This document shows, one piece after another, positions 49,552-57,840 of a DNA stretch of 64,000 nt (positions are counted from its first letter, which is position 1; every line of letters starts with the position of its first letter). Under the pieces are notes generated by a model, which was given only the letters and a program-made list of their open reading frames with translations, made no database searches and was not told the DNA's origin. Made by a program: the position numbers and the translations under genes. This DNA comes from Clostridium amylolyticum (GTDB lineage Bacteria > Bacillota > Clostridia > Clostridiales > Clostridiaceae), in NCBI RefSeq assembly GCF_900142075.1, contig NZ_FQZO01000004.1, positions 1-64,000 on the forward strand, given 5' to 3'.

Positions 49552-51218
49552 CCTATGGGTACAATATCTTTATCATGAATTTCTATTTCCTCTATGCTCT
49601 TATTAGGAGTATTATCTCCTTTAAACATTTCTTTTAATATTATATTTCCTTCTCCGTCAAAGGTAATATTTTCCACATTTTCTCCTTTGCATAAAACATC
49701 AAAATCAAAGAATAAAGGCATAAATATTTTATTATCTTCTATATGTTTTTGTGCTTCCACTAAATAACTCTTTTTAATTATTTCATTTTTTTCTAAAGCA
49801 TATTTGTTTATTAAGGTATCATACTTAATATCTAAGAATTTAAATATATTTTTATCGGATTTAGAATACCAGGTGTATATAAAATCTTCATTGCTTTTTG
49901 TAGTGATGCCGGTTATAAACACACTAAAATTATTCTCTTTTATAGAGTTATTGACTTGATCCTTTTCCACATAAGTAACATTGCATTTTATAGAAAGTAT
50001 ATCTTTTAATGCTTTGGACACAAAAGCAGCTATAGCTTTATTTTTTTCATTATTTTCAACCACAACATTTAAATACTTCGTATCTTTAAAACTAGAATTA
50101 TTTAATAGGCTTTCAGCTCTTTCTGATTCTGATGTAAATCTTTCTTTGAGTTTATTATCATCCTTTATGCCATTGGAAGAAACTCTTATATTATCATCAT
50201 TAGTATTTTTATTATAAAAAGTATCTCCATAGGAATATTGTGTCCATTGTAAGCTTTTGGTATCTTCTTTAATTATGGCAGCATAAAAAGCTGCTTCTAA
50301 TGCTTTTCTAAAGTTCAAATCTAATTTGTTATCTTTATTATTAAAATATAAACCTATGGTAGTGCCATTAAAACTCTTATTTATATATCCGCTACTCTCT
50401 AGCTGCTGAAGCTGACTTAAGGGGGGATTTTTAAATATATGACATTTACTTAAATTAAAATCTGCCAAAGCACTTTCTGAACTGCTCTTTTTTTCCATAA
50501 TAATATCATTCTTTGATGCATTTTCTAAACTTCTATACTTAGGATTTCTTTTAAGGTAAAGGGTATCTCCATTATAGTTTTCTACTTTAAATGCACCGCT
50601 ATAAAGGATAGATTTATAATTTTCTTTTAAATTCCTTAAATTATTAAAATCCTTTCTTAAATAATATTCACTTTTGCATAAAGCTTTAATAAAATTGTTA
50701 TCTTTATTATTTAATCTTATTACAAGCACATGTGGATCTGCTGCCTTTATTGCCACGTCATTAAAGGTACCTTCACCCTTTTTATAATTTGATGCTCCAT
50801 ATATAGATTTTAGCTCTGAAGCAAATTCCTTGGGAGAGCTAGGGCTTAATAGCTCCTTAAAAAGCTCCATAAAGTCTTCTGAAGTAATTTCACTGCCATC
50901 GCTCCAATATAAGCTTTCTCTAAGTTTAAATCTATACTCTATGCCATTATCTGTTATGTCATAGCTTTCACATAATGCTGGTACAACTTTTCCTGTTTTG
51001 TCCAGCTCAACTAAGCCTTCAAATAAACCGTTAAAAATATCCTTGTTATCATATATATCATTTTTGTTATATGAAAAATCTGAAGGAAGATTATATACTC
51101 CATATCTTATATTATTTTCTATTGGTGATGATCTTATATTTTCATTTTTATAAACACATGCAGTAAGTAAATTTAAAAAGAATAACATACTTAGCATAAT
51201 GGAAATTTTCTTAGTCAT
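49548..51218 (-). CDS. Peptide-binding ABC lipoprotein (OppA/SBP_bac_5 family)
   Basis: 556 residues. Signal peptide with lipobox LTAC (MLFFLNLLTAC), so anchored outside. The SBP_bac_5 fold is shown by IFNGLFEGLVELDKTGKVVPALCESY, YRFKLRESLYWSDGSEITSEDF and YSGAFKVENYNGDTLYLKRNPKYRS. It would deliver oligopeptides to an importer, but no permease or ATPase genes lie nearby, so it may serve a remote transporter or sense peptides. ATG at 51218 follows AAGGAGA; the first 18 residues of the longer frame are rejected. Confidence 0.92.
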   Translation of the reverse strand: MTKKISIMLSMLFFLNLLTACVYKNENIRSSPIENNIRYGVYNLPSDFSYNKNDIYDNKDIFNGLFEGLVELDKTGKVVPALCESYDITDNGIEYRFKLRESLYWSDGSEITSEDFMELFKELLSPSSPKEFASELKSIYGASNYKKGEGTFNDVAIKAADPHVLVIRLNNKDNNFIKALCKSEYYLRKDFNNLRNLKENYKSILYSGAFKVENYNGDTLYLKRNPKYRSLENASKNDIIMEKKSSSESALADFNLSKCHIFKNPPLSQLQQLESSGYINKSFNGTTIGLYFNNKDNKLDLNFRKALEAAFYAAIIKEDTKSLQWTQYSYGDTFYNKNTNDDNIRVSSNGIKDDNKLKERFTSESERAESLLNNSSFKDTKYLNVVVENNEKNKAIAAFVSKALKDILSIKCNVTYVEKDQVNNSIKENNFSVFITGITTKSNEDFIYTWYSKSDKNIFKFLDIKYDTLINKYALEKNEIIKKSYLVEAQKHIEDNKIFMPLFFDFDVLCKGENVENITFDGEGNIILKEMFKGDNTPNKSIEEIEIHDKDIVPIG

Positions 51219-51290
51219 ATATTCTTTCTCCTTAAAGAGTAATGTATTAAGAATTATTTCCAATAATGCCATAAAGTAATCACTTATAAT

Positions 51291-51773
51291 TTAATCAGGA
51301 AGATATCTGTAAAAATCTAGCTTTTTAAATTTAAACACTGAATTATAAGGTTGTTTCAGCCATTGCTGATGAATTAAAAAATCCACATTACTTATAAGCT
51401 TTACTCTGGTAGTTCTCCACAATAAATCCTGATGATTTAGTTTTTCTATGTTTCCTTCAAAAACTCCGTTAGTTATATAGTAAGCCTTGCTATAATCAGC
51501 ATCTTTTACCACACTTTCAAACCTAATATAATCTTCTTTAAAAACCATGTAGGTTTTATGGAATCTTAAATATTTAGTTTGTTTCCTCCCTATTAATATT
51601 ATTTCTAACACAAAGGGGGTCTTTATCATAAGATGATATTGAATGCCATATTCCCAACAGTTCTTTTCAATTATATTAAACACCGTATCAATGTTTATTT
51701 TATTAAATTTCATTATGGCTTTTTCCATGTGTTTTCTTTTAATCCTATAAATTAATCTGCTATAAAGATGCAT
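51291..51773 (-). CDS. Unknown protein, 160 residues
   Basis: Binding site AGGAGAG 5 bases before ATG. Basic start (MHLYSRLIYRIKRKHMEKAI), then a mixed alpha/beta region (FVLEIILIGRKQTKYLRF, YMVFKEDYIRFESVVKDADY, AYYITNGVFEGNIEKL) and a basic C-terminus ending FYRYLPD. The fold may be nuclease-like by strand order, but no catalytic motif is clear, so no function is given. It precedes the peptide-binding gene by 72 bases. Confidence 0.65.
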   Translation of the reverse strand: MHLYSRLIYRIKRKHMEKAIMKFNKINIDTVFNIIEKNCWEYGIQYHLMIKTPFVLEIILIGRKQTKYLRFHKTYMVFKEDYIRFESVVKDADYSKAYYITNGVFEGNIEKLNHQDLLWRTTRVKLISNVDFLIHQQWLKQPYNSVFKFKKLDFYRYLPD

Positions 51774-51918
51774 ATTACTCTCCTAGATATTACTCTAATA
51801 TAGTATATGAAGGTTATAAAAAAATGTATAACTAGAGTTATTTATATTATTTATACACCCAAGTTATGGTATAATTAATATTATTCTTGTAATATATGTT
51901 TTTGGAGGTATAAATATT

Positions 51919-52152
51919 ATGGTTTTGGTTTTAGAAATAATAGGTTTATTGTTTATGGTAACCCTTATGTTTGTAGGAATTTGGGGTTTTATATTAGCCA
52001 ATCAAGCCTACAGTCAATTAAGATACCAAAATTATCTTTTAGAAAAGCTCACTCAAAATATTTATATGCTTACCTGTAGAAAAGAAAGTGCTCCTGCAGA
52101 AAATAAAGATGAGGAAACTTTAACCCCTAACTTGGAAGATGAGGAATTATAA
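51919..52152 (+). CDS. Small membrane protein, 77 residues
   Basis: N-terminal membrane helix (LEIIGLLFMVTLMFVGIWGFIL), a short basic/helical middle (YSQLRYQNYLLEKLTQNI) and an acidic tail (ENKDEETLTPNLEDEEL). Binding site TGGAGGT 9 bases before ATG. Family unknown. A strongly structured RNA segment and a terminator follow in the same direction, so either the gene has a long 3' untranslated region or a separate RNA lies there. Confidence 0.7.
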   Translation: MVLVLEIIGLLFMVTLMFVGIWGFILANQAYSQLRYQNYLLEKLTQNIYMLTCRKESAPAENKDEETLTPNLEDEEL

Positions 52153-52163
52153 GCATCAAGTGA

Positions 52164-52301
52164 TTCTTAGTTTCAGATGGAATTACTTAAAAGAAATACC
52201 TACTTCAGCTGAAGCTTAGAAGAACTTATCCAGGAGCTTAGCACCCCTTATAAACCCACTTAAAGAAGTGAGGGTATTAGGGGTGATTAGCTATCGGATA
52301 A
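52164..52301 (+). ncRNA. Candidate structured RNA or 3' untranslated region
   Basis: Two large hairpins in series followed by a terminator. Hairpin 1: 52164-52176 with 52209-52221 (TTCTTAGTTTCAG/CTGAAGCTTAGAA, one mismatch and one wobble), its loop containing the palindrome CTTCAGCTGAAG edge. Hairpin 2: TTATCC/GGATAA, internal loop AGG/ATC, AGCT/AGCT, GCACCCC/GGGGTG, and an inner ACCCACTT/AAGTGAGGGT. Nothing on the right in the same direction could be controlled in cis, because gatB converges, so it would act in trans or stabilise the mRNA. No known family was recognised. Confidence 0.5.
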
Positions 52302-52333
52302 AAACAAAGCTGCTAGTATAACAGCTTTGTTTT
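52301..52333. terminator. Bidirectional terminator between the RNA candidate and gatB
   Basis: Twelve-base arms AAAACAAAGCTG/CAGCTTTGTTTT with a 9-base loop and TTTAT following on the right. It ends at the gatB stop codon, so it serves gatB leftward and the structured RNA rightward. Confidence 0.88.
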
Positions 52334-53769
52334 TATACTTCATTAAGTTTTTTAAGTATTATATCTTTAACTAACTCTGGATTGGCTCTGCCTTTAGATT
52401 CTTTCATAACCATGCCTATAAGAAAGGTTATAACCTTTCTCTTTCCATAGTTATATTCTTCCACAGCTTTAGGATAAGAATTAAACACCTTCTGTACTAT
52501 TTCACCTATGGCATCCTTATCGTTATTTTGACTAAGGTTTTCTTCTTCTATTATATCTTTAGCACTTTTTCCCGTTAAAAACATTTTTTCCATAAGCACC
52601 TTTGCAGTACTGCTAGATATAACTCCTTCTTTTAAAATCAATATGAGTTCTCCCAAATCATATCCTGTTATATTAAAGCTTTGGATTTCTTTTTGCCTCT
52701 CCTTTAATATCCTAAACACTTCACCTAATATCAAATTTGCAGCTTCTTTAGGTTCTCCACTTCTAAGGGCAGCCTTTTCAAAAAAGTTAGATATATTTAT
52801 ATCTTGAGATAAAATATCAGCCTCATAAGAGCTTAATTCATAGTCACTAATAAACCTTTTATACTTACTCCTAGGAAGCTCTGGGATACTTTGTGATATT
52901 TTATAAATATAGCTTTCCTCTATTTTATATGCTGTAAGGTCTCCTTCTGGAAAGTATCTATAATCTTCTCCTTCTTCTTTATCCCTCATAGCAATAGTTA
53001 TTCCCTTATCATTATCCCATCTTCTAGTTTCTAGCTTTATATCCTTATCCATATTCATCAATTGTATTTGCCTGTCAATTTCATAGTTTAACGCCTTTTC
53101 TAAGGATTTAAAGGAATTTATATTTTTAAGTTCCACTCTATTTCCTTGTATATTAAGTCTTTTATTTTTAATAGATATGTTGCCGTCTACCCTTAAGGAA
53201 CCCTCTTCCATCCTGCAGTCAGATACACCACAGGTTGTGAGTATTGCTTTTAATGTCTTAACAAATAACACTGCTTCCTCTGCGCTGCATAAATCTGGAT
53301 ATGTAACTATTTCAATAAGAGGCACTCCTGCTCTATTAAAATCCACTAAGGTCTTGTCTTGAATATGAATAAGTTTTCCTGCATCTTCTTCTACGTGTAT
53401 TCTTTCTATATTAATGGTTTTAATATTTCCCTTATAGTCTTCAATATCAATATATCCTTTTTCACATATAGGATAATTCTTTTGAGTTATCTGATAATTT
53501 TTAGGGTTATCAGGATAAAAATAATTTTTTCTATCCATGGTAAAGAAGGGATTTATAGTACAATTTAATGCTAAACCGGATTTAATGGCGTGCTCTATTA
53601 CCTTTTTATTAAGAGATGGCAGGGTTCCTGGAAGAGCCAGACATATAGGACAAGTATTCATATTAGGCTTTGCCCCAAAGTTTGTAGAACAGCTGCAAAA
53701 TGCTTTGCTTTCAGTATTTAGTTCCACATGAACTTCCAGTCCTATAACTACTTTATAATCATCTTTCAT
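52333..53769 (-). CDS. gatB: Asp/Glu-tRNA amidotransferase subunit B
   Basis: 478 residues. GLEVHVELNTESKAFCSCS at the start with CPICLALPGTLP (Cys pairs of the zinc site), kinase-like core KNYFYPDNPKNYQITQ, and the C-terminal YqeY-like tail that binds tRNA. Together with GatA and GatC it converts Glu-tRNA(Gln) and Asp-tRNA(Asn) to the amide form; a Gln tRNA gene is in this window. Its ATG overlaps the end of gatA by 11 bases. Confidence 0.97.
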   Translation of the reverse strand: MKDDYKVVIGLEVHVELNTESKAFCSCSTNFGAKPNMNTCPICLALPGTLPSLNKKVIEHAIKSGLALNCTINPFFTMDRKNYFYPDNPKNYQITQKNYPICEKGYIDIEDYKGNIKTINIERIHVEEDAGKLIHIQDKTLVDFNRAGVPLIEIVTYPDLCSAEEAVLFVKTLKAILTTCGVSDCRMEEGSLRVDGNISIKNKRLNIQGNRVELKNINSFKSLEKALNYEIDRQIQLMNMDKDIKLETRRWDNDKGITIAMRDKEEGEDYRYFPEGDLTAYKIEESYIYKISQSIPELPRSKYKRFISDYELSSYEADILSQDINISNFFEKAALRSGEPKEAANLILGEVFRILKERQKEIQSFNITGYDLGELILILKEGVISSSTAKVLMEKMFLTGKSAKDIIEEENLSQNNDKDAIGEIVQKVFNSYPKAVEEYNYGKRKVITFLIGMVMKESKGRANPELVKDIILKKLNEV

Positions 53770-55189
53770 AATTAGTCACTCCTTTACTTTCTTCTATAGC
53801 CTGTGCAAATTCAAGGAGGATTTCTTCCTGGGATGTAATTATTTGAACCCCTATAGGCATATCCTTTATGTAACCTATTGGGATAGAAATAGCAGGTAAG
53901 CCTGCCAGATTAGCTGGCACCGTAAGCTGATCCATACCGTAAAAGTCCGTAACCTTCTTAGGATCATGGATATTAAAAGCAATGTCTGTAGTACAAGGGG
54001 ATATAAGAGCAGTATTGTACTGTAAAATTTCTTTAAAAGCACTTTTAATATGGTTCTTAACAGCTAAAGCTTTTTCATAATAACCCTCTTTACCTTCCTT
54101 AGATAGTACATAATTACCTATTATTATTCTCCTTTTCACCTCATCACCAAAGCCTTTACTTCTAGTGAGTTTATATATACTATCTATGTCCTTTACCTCA
54201 CGAAGGCTCATACCGTACTTTACCCCATCAAACCTAGCTAAATTAGAGGAGGCCTCTGCGGAAGATATAACATAATATGCAGGCAGGGAGTATTTAATTT
54301 CAGGCAAGGATATTTCTTCAATATCCATTCCTTTTTTTGATAAAGCTTTCTTGTACTTAATAAAATTTTCTTTCATATCTATGCTGCAATACTCTAACAT
54401 TTCTTTAATATAAATAAGTTTTTTATTATCTTTATTAAATTCTAAATAATTATTAGCCTTAGTACTTTTCCATGAGGTTTGATCTTTATCATCTTCTGCA
54501 GCAAGACACTGATAAAACAATTTAATATCACTTAAACTTCTCGCAAAGATTCCTATAGTATCTAAGGTTGATGAAAAGGCAGTTAAACCATACCTAGATA
54601 TTTTCCCATACCCAGGTTTAAAGCCTATAACACCACAAAAGGAGGCAGGCTGTCTAACAGAGCCTCCGGTATCAGAACCTAGGCTTAAAGGCACCATATT
54701 GGCAGCTACTGCCACTGCAGAACCGCCTGAAGAGCCTCCAGGAGATTTAGCTATATCTAGAGGGTTTTTTATAGTCTTAAAAGCACTATTCATTCCTGAG
54801 GAACCCATGGCAAACTCATCCATATTGGTTTTACCTATTATAATGCCATCTTCTTCTTTAATCTTTTCTATAACAGTAGCATCGTAAGGTGCTATATAGT
54901 TTTCTAGTATATGAGAAGCACAGGTCATAGGCATGCCTTTAACAGAAATATTATCCTTTACAGCTATAGGTACCCCTGCCAGCCTTCCAAGTTTTTCACC
55001 ATTTTTTCTCTTTTTATCTAATGCCTTTGCAGCTTGTATAGCTTCTTCTTTTGCTATATATAGAAAAGCACCATACTTATCCTCATTAATTATTTTATTT
55101 ATATGTGCTATTACTATATCCTCTGCAGAAATTAATCCCTTTACAAAGCTTTTATTTAATTCTATAGCACTATATTTAAATATGTTCAT
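53759..55189 (-). CDS. gatA: Asp/Glu-tRNA amidotransferase subunit A
   Basis: 476 residues of the amidase-signature family. Catalytic Lys in VPIAVKDNISVKG, cis-Ser and nucleophile Ser in GGSSGGSAVAVAA and LGSDTGGSVRQPASF. It releases ammonia from glutamine for GatB. It overlaps gatC by 14 bases, so the three are coupled. Confidence 0.97.
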   Translation of the reverse strand: MNIFKYSAIELNKSFVKGLISAEDIVIAHINKIINEDKYGAFLYIAKEEAIQAAKALDKKRKNGEKLGRLAGVPIAVKDNISVKGMPMTCASHILENYIAPYDATVIEKIKEEDGIIIGKTNMDEFAMGSSGMNSAFKTIKNPLDIAKSPGGSSGGSAVAVAANMVPLSLGSDTGGSVRQPASFCGVIGFKPGYGKISRYGLTAFSSTLDTIGIFARSLSDIKLFYQCLAAEDDKDQTSWKSTKANNYLEFNKDNKKLIYIKEMLEYCSIDMKENFIKYKKALSKKGMDIEEISLPEIKYSLPAYYVISSAEASSNLARFDGVKYGMSLREVKDIDSIYKLTRSKGFGDEVKRRIIIGNYVLSKEGKEGYYEKALAVKNHIKSAFKEILQYNTALISPCTTDIAFNIHDPKKVTDFYGMDQLTVPANLAGLPAISIPIGYIKDMPIGVQIITSQEEILLEFAQAIEESKGVTNYER

Positions 55190-55484
55190 GGTTTTTCTCC
55201 TGAGTTTTTAATATTCCTGGAACTTCTACAAAATCATTATCCCCTTCAGGAGCTAAGGCTATAGCTTCTGCTTCTAGATTTCTTAGCGCCTTATCCTCTC
55301 TTAAGCTTTCAAAACTCTTGATACTAGTAAAATGTTTTGTTTCTTCCATATTAAATTCCTTAAGCACCTCAAGGAATTTCTCTATATCTGATATTTCTTT
55401 TTCTAATTTAACTATTTCCTCATCCTTCATTTGTAATTTACTTAATTCCAATAATTTTGTTATTTCAATGTGAGTAATGCTCAT
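55176..55484 (-). CDS. gatC: Asp/Glu-tRNA amidotransferase subunit C
   Basis: 102 residues. Opens ITHIEITKLLELSKLQMKDE and contains FNMEETKHFTSIKSF and LREDKALRNLEAEAIALAPE, the belt that wraps GatA and GatB. Strong site AAAGGGGGAG. It follows a small membrane protein and ligA; the terminator at 55514-55536 lies between it and the 55535 gene. Confidence 0.95.
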   Translation of the reverse strand: MSITHIEITKLLELSKLQMKDEEIVKLEKEISDIEKFLEVLKEFNMEETKHFTSIKSFESLREDKALRNLEAEAIALAPEGDNDFVEVPGILKTQEKNHEHI

Positions 55485-55513
55485 CTATACTCTCCCCCTT
55501 TGTTATTTTTAAA

Positions 55514-55536
55514 AAGAGAGAGCAACGCTCTCTCTT
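55514..55536 (-). terminator. Terminator between the pcrA-ligA and gatCAB parts
   Basis: Ten-base arms AAGAGAGAGC/GCTCTCTCTT, 3-base loop, then TTTTAAAAATAAC on the minus strand. It overlaps the stop of the 55535 gene. Some read-through is likely, because gatC has no clear promoter in the 30 bases before it. Confidence 0.85.
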
Positions 55537-55804
55537 AATGTACTGAAGAAAATATAAAAAATATACAACCCATAATGAAAAATAAGCATAAGGATACATA
55601 AATAGTCCTCTTTCTTCCTCTTTCATAAAAGGCAAATCTCATACCTAGGAAAAGCATGGTCATTAATAAACCTATTTGTATAGAAAAATAGTTTGTAAAA
55701 AAGGGTATATATATGAACAAATAAGTAGTAAGTAAGGTAAATATAACCGCAAATATGGTGTATATTACAGTTATCCACCCGAATATATTTAGTAATAACT
55801 TCAT
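55535..55804 (-). CDS. Small membrane protein, 89 residues
   Basis: Three hydrophobic helices (NIFGWITVIYTIFAVIFTLLT, YFSIQIGLLMTMLFLGMRFAF, TIYVSLCLFFIMGCIFFIFS) with a basic ERGRKR loop. Its ATG overlaps the ligA stop (TAATG), so the two are coupled. Not recognised; a gene of this size at this place may be specific to the clade. Confidence 0.75.
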   Translation of the reverse strand: MKLLLNIFGWITVIYTIFAVIFTLLTTYLFIYIPFFTNYFSIQIGLLMTMLFLGMRFAFYERGRKRTIYVSLCLFFIMGCIFFIFSSVH

Positions 55805-57810
55805 TACTTACCACTCCCTCCAAGGAGTTTATCAAACTCTTCTTCATTTAAAATATTTATATTAAGCTCTTTTGCTTTGTCATATTTAGAACCTGGATCT
55901 TCTCCTACTATTACATAGTGAGTTTTTTTGCTTACACTTCCAGATACCTTGGCACCTAGGCCTTCAAGTTTTTCTTTTATTTCTGTTCTGCTATAGTTTT
56001 TAAGTGCCCCCGTTACCACCACAGTTTTATCCTTAAAAGGGTTTTCTACAGTTTTAACTTCCTTGTAGTGAGGTGTAACCCCTAATGCTAAAAGTTCTTC
56101 TATAATTTTCAAAACTCTTTCCTCTTTGAAAAATTCCACTATGCTTCTAGCTACTATATCCCCTATGTCAGGTATAGTTATAAGTCTTTCAAACTCTGCA
56201 CTTTTAATAGCCTCAAGAGTTTTAAATTCTTTTACCAGGTCACTGGCGGTTTTTTCACCTACGTTAGGTATTCCTAGGGCATAAATAAACTTATCCAGTT
56301 CACATTGTTTACTCTTTTCAATGGCATTTAACAAATTCTGTGCCTTTTTTTCTCCAAATTTATCTAAGGTAAGAAGTTCTTCTTTCTTTAATCTATATAA
56401 ATCTGATACAGACTTAATATCTAGTTTTTCAAAGAGTTGCTCTGCGGTTTTTTCACTAAAGCCCTCTATGTTCATAGCTGGCCTGCTGGCAAAGTGCACT
56501 ATGGTTTTCACCAGTTGCGGCTTACAAGACAGAGTGTTTTCACAAAAATAATGTGCGCCTTGCAGTATAATATGCCCCCCACAAGCAGGACACCTATCTG
56601 GTGGTAAGATTTCTATGCTGTTTTCTAAGGATTCTTCTATTACTCCCATTATTTCTGGAATAACATCATTAGATCTCCTTACAAATACATCTGCACCAAT
56701 CCTTACATTTTTTCTGTTAATGTCCTCCATGTTGTTTAAGGTAGCCCTTTTCACCGTAGCCCCAGCTAGCTCTACAGGCTCTAATAAAGCTGTAGGGCTT
56801 ACTCTTCCGCTTCTACCTACGTTCCATTCTACCTCTAATAGCTTCGTAGTGGCTTCTTGAGCTTCAAATTTATATGCTATAGCCCATCTTGGAAACTTTA
56901 CTGTGTTTCCTAAAAGCTCCCTGGTTCTTATATCATCTATGGCGATTACTACTCCATCAATATCATAATTTAAATCAAATCTTATGGCTTCTATGTATTT
57001 AATTTCTTCTTCTATTTCTTCTAAAGTTGTGCATAGCTTAATATAATCATCCACAGGAAAGCCTTTATCTTTTATGAAGTTCATCATATCTTCATAGCTT
57101 TTAAAGCCTTCTCCTTCATCATAGCCAATATCATAAAAAAATGCAGAAAGGTTTCTTCTGGCGGTTTCTCTTATGTTTAAATTTCTAAGAGCACCTGCAG
57201 CACCATTTCTAAGATTTTTTAATGGAATTAAAGCATCTGCATTATAACTTTCAAAGGCCTCTTTAGTCATTATAGCTTCACCATGAATTTCCATAACATG
57301 ATAATTGTCTATCTTAAGGGGAATGGTATTTATAGTTTTTGCTTGAAGGGTAACATCTTCTCCCACTGTTCCAGTACCCCTGGTAGCTGCTTTAATGAGT
57401 ATTCCGTTTTCATCATAAGTAAGATTAATGGTTAATCCATCAAATTTTTTTGTTAAAACATATTTAAGGGGTGGGAGTTTTTCAGAATTACTGCCATTAT
57501 GGGCATTTACAAACTTCACATTTCTTTCATGCCATTCCTTAAGTTCCTGAAAACTCTGAGCTTTATCTAGGCTCCACAGCCTTGCTTTGTGAGTATACTT
57601 TGAAAATTCGGGTAGTATTGTATCTCCAACCCTTTGGGTGGGAGAATAGGGCAATATATATCCTGTTTCTTTTTCTAAGTTTGAAAGCTCATCATAAAGT
57701 TTGTCGTAATCCTTATCTGTAACGGAAGGATTGGCTAGCACATAATATTCCTTAGCATACCTATTTAGCTGCTCCACTAATTCTTCTATTTTTTTATTTT
57801 TATCCTCCAT
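55804..57810 (-). CDS. ligA: NAD-dependent DNA ligase
   Basis: 668 residues. Domain Ia with YYVLANPSVTDKDYDKLYDEL, the adenylation Lys in LTKKFDGLTINL (a KxDG variant), OB-fold region, zinc finger CPACGG...CENTLSC near residues 400-425, helix-hairpin-helix repeats (GIPNVGEKTASDLV) and a C-terminal BRCT domain (KTVVVTGALKNYSRTEI). Seals nicks in replication and repair. ATG at 57810 follows AGAGGTG. Directly after pcrA, as in other clostridia. Confidence 0.96.
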   Translation of the reverse strand: MEDKNKKIEELVEQLNRYAKEYYVLANPSVTDKDYDKLYDELSNLEKETGYILPYSPTQRVGDTILPEFSKYTHKARLWSLDKAQSFQELKEWHERNVKFVNAHNGSNSEKLPPLKYVLTKKFDGLTINLTYDENGILIKAATRGTGTVGEDVTLQAKTINTIPLKIDNYHVMEIHGEAIMTKEAFESYNADALIPLKNLRNGAAGALRNLNIRETARRNLSAFFYDIGYDEGEGFKSYEDMMNFIKDKGFPVDDYIKLCTTLEEIEEEIKYIEAIRFDLNYDIDGVVIAIDDIRTRELLGNTVKFPRWAIAYKFEAQEATTKLLEVEWNVGRSGRVSPTALLEPVELAGATVKRATLNNMEDINRKNVRIGADVFVRRSNDVIPEIMGVIEESLENSIEILPPDRCPACGGHIILQGAHYFCENTLSCKPQLVKTIVHFASRPAMNIEGFSEKTAEQLFEKLDIKSVSDLYRLKKEELLTLDKFGEKKAQNLLNAIEKSKQCELDKFIYALGIPNVGEKTASDLVKEFKTLEAIKSAEFERLITIPDIGDIVARSIVEFFKEERVLKIIEELLALGVTPHYKEVKTVENPFKDKTVVVTGALKNYSRTEIKEKLEGLGAKVSGSVSKKTHYVIVGEDPGSKYDKAKELNINILNEEEFDKLLGGSGK

Positions 57811-57840
57811 GATAACACCTCTTTTCAAATAGCTAATTCA

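Noticed and set aside
52226..52301. A SAM-I riboswitch, because the segment opens CTTATCCAGGAG.
   Set aside because: The rest of the SAM-I core (GGTGGAGGGACTGGCCC) is absent, the fold differs, and no gene lies downstream on that strand.
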